Shown here: positions 62,864 to 64,000 of the stretch, piece after piece
Layout: each line of letters opens with the position of its first letter
How positions within the stretch are numbered: position 1 is the stretch's first letter
Translations under genes and position numbers: made by a program
Origin: Pseudovibrio flavus
GTDB taxonomy: Bacteria; Pseudomonadota; Alphaproteobacteria; Rhizobiales; Stappiaceae
DNA length: 64,000 nucleotides
Reading direction: 5' to 3'
Assembly (NCBI RefSeq): GCF_009711345.1
Contig: NZ_SMMA01000048.1
Span: 1 to 64,000, forward strand
Notes under the pieces: generated by a model
The model's database searches: none
Told to the model about the DNA's origin: nothing
What the model saw: the letters and a program-made list of their open reading frames with translations, nothing else

Positions 62864-63475
62864 GTGGCAAAATTGGCGCGCACAAAAGGTTCTGTAGGCG
62901 TAGATACGCAAAAAGCTATTGTGGCAGCGGCCAAGCGGCTAATTGTTGATCACGGCTTTGAGGCAATGACACTGCGCCAGCTTGCGGCAGAGGTCGGACT
63001 TCAGGCGGGGTCGATCTACCGGTACATCGATAGTAAAGACCAGTTGCTTGCCGACTTGATGAGCGAACATATGGATGCGCTGATCGCGGCTTGGCAGGCG
63101 CTGGACGAAAAAGGCGATACGCCGGTAACCCAGCTTGCCGCTTTCGTGGCTTTTCACATTCGCTATCACGTTGAACGGCGCAGTGATGTTTTCATTGCGA
63201 ATATGGAACTGCGGGCCTTAAGAGATACCGCTCGAGAGCAGGTTGTTGCCAGACGTAGATCCTACGAGAAGAACTTGCAGGATATTTTGAAGGATGGGGT
63301 GGAGCAGGGGCTCTTTCCTGACATGGACCTTGAAGTGACCGCGTTTGCCATTCTTGCCATGCTAACCGGTGTTTGCTTCTGGTACCGTGAGGGCGGACGT
63401 CTTTCCGTGGAAGAAGTAATTCGCCTTCATGAGCGTTTGGTCTTGCAGGGTGTGTGCTCAGGGGTGCTGGAATAG
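62864..63475 (+). CDS. TetR-family regulator, probable controller of the liu operon
   Basis: This 203-residue regulator has an N-terminal HTH (GFEAMTLRQLAAEVGLQAGSIYRYIDSKDQLLADLM) and a helical ligand-binding domain to the end. Divergent from liuA with a palindrome between them. LiuR of the MerR type is the usual regulator in gammaproteobacteria, and TetR-type regulators take its place in some other groups. The ligand would be an acyl-CoA of the pathway. Starts at TTG 62837, GTG 62864 or TTG 62873 are all possible. GTG 62864 is chosen without strong support. Confidence 0.85.
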   Translation: MAKLARTKGSVGVDTQKAIVAAAKRLIVDHGFEAMTLRQLAAEVGLQAGSIYRYIDSKDQLLADLMSEHMDALIAAWQALDEKGDTPVTQLAAFVAFHIRYHVERRSDVFIANMELRALRDTAREQVVARRRSYEKNLQDILKDGVEQGLFPDMDLEVTAFAILAMLTGVCFWYREGGRLSVEEVIRLHERLVLQGVCSGVLE

Positions 63476-63614
63476 TGCTCTTGGTAGTATCTTTCAAAAT
63501 TACGCATCGTTAGGTCTTTATCTTTCGTTTTAATCCAAATTTTTGCTTCAATATTTTCCAAAGCCCCTTTAAACGCTTAATGACGCTGTGGTCAGTGTGA
63601 TTTGGGGGGAGTAA

Positions 63615-64000
63615 ATGCGTCTGTTTTCTTACCGGAACCGTCCTGTCCATTTGGGGCCGTATCCGACGGAGCGCTTGAAGCGCTCGGATGCGCCGGTTGA
63701 TTTCACCAAAATTCCTGAGATGGAACGGCTTTCCTACTCCAAGCCTGACCAGAAGTTCAGCCTGTCCAATGCGATGGCCTCATTTGGTGCAGTTCTTGAT
63801 GCTGTGCGTGACGGCGTGCACAACGCCAAGCCCTCCGTAATTCCTGAGAGTTTGAAGGAGCGCGCCAATCACCTAAAGGCGGCGGGCTACTTCTTTGATG
63901 CGACCTTGATGGGTACATGTAAGCTTGCCAGCGAGCACCATCTTTCCGAGAGCCTGCGCAATCCTGATCTTGATCGCCTTGCTGAAGACCTCAAAAGTTT
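63615..64000 (+). CDS. N-terminal fragment of a probable respiration-independent reductive dehalogenase-like protein (cut by the window edge)
   Basis: Only 128 codons are visible, starting at ATG after a GGGGGGAG ribosome-binding site. The N-terminus (MRLFSYRNRPVHLGPYPTERLKRSD) and the later AAGYFFDATLMGTCKL block resemble the opening of the NpRdhA/BhbA group of cytosolic, self-sufficient reductive dehalogenases. In that group an RdhA core with cobalamin and two [4Fe-4S] clusters is fused to a reductase domain. There is no Tat signal, which also fits this group rather than respiratory RdhA. The cobalamin and Fe-S regions lie beyond the window, so the assignment rests on the N-terminal part only. 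A different, uncharacterised oxidoreductase is possible. Confidence 0.45.
   Translation, partial: MRLFSYRNRPVHLGPYPTERLKRSDAPVDFTKIPEMERLSYSKPDQKFSLSNAMASFGAVLDAVRDGVHNAKPSVIPESLKERANHLKAAGYFFDATLMGTCKLASEHHLSESLRNPDLDRLAEDLKS

Overview
The window looks like chromosome of a marine alphaproteobacterium. The evidence is a Na+-translocating NADH:quinone reductase (Nqr) operon, three TRAP-type transport systems or parts of them, FCD/GntR regulators beside sugar-acid genes, a liu-type leucine/isovalerate operon, an alphaproteobacterial-type Zur box in front of znuA, and moderate GC. A Pseudovibrio/Stappiaceae-like host is my inference; no rRNA or other marker is present to prove it. I saw no tRNA, rRNA, CRISPR array, insertion sequence or prophage.

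Region 1 (about 0.4-9.6 kb) is the most notable. Two periplasmic di-heme peroxidases, a Tat-exported Rieske protein and a large molybdopterin oxidoreductase of the arsenite-oxidase family are followed by a long HEAT-repeat protein. Peroxidase + peroxidase + Rieske + AioA-like subunit is the composition of the iodate reductase system (IdrA, IdrB, IdrP1, IdrP2), here in the order P-P-B-A. A divergent OmpR-type response regulator has Glu where the phospho-accepting Asp should be. The shared promoter region holds an FNR-like box and a helically phased direct repeat.

Region 2 (9.6-16.3 kb) carries an orphan znuA with a Zur box, a small PAS protein, an aldo/keto reductase, a chromosomal class D beta-lactamase and a TAXI-type TRAP transporter.

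Region 3 (16.4-31.2 kb) is a sugar-acid catabolism region. It has an enolase-superfamily dehydratase, a hydroxyacid dehydrogenase, three FCD regulators, an amidase and KdgK. It also has an LgoD-like dehydrogenase, an AllD/YiaK-like dehydrogenase, a DctPQM TRAP transporter, a YhcH-family protein and KduI. Clear candidate operators sit in two intergenic gaps. Uptake by TRAP, oxidation and isomerisation to ketodeoxy acids, then KdgK phosphorylation would feed the Entner-Doudoroff route.

Region 4 (31.2-43.5 kb) is mostly housekeeping: two tandem EamA exporters, a P1-family peptidase, a frameshifted RecD-like helicase, a DUF2971 protein on an AT-richer patch, Tex, an amidase, a DEAD-box helicase and two small membrane proteins.

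Region 5 (43.5-54 kb) holds apbE-nqrM divergent from nqrABCDEF, an unrecognised 99-residue protein, a REP-like palindromic repeat, a DUF1992 gene with a decayed second copy beside it, and a TetA-like efflux pump.

Region 6 (54-64 kb) is the liu operon for leucine/isovalerate degradation, with an inserted SAM methyltransferase and a divergent TetR regulator separated by a perfect palindrome. The right edge cuts a gene whose N-terminus resembles respiration-independent reductive dehalogenases. If that is right, two halogen-related redox systems lie within 64 kb.
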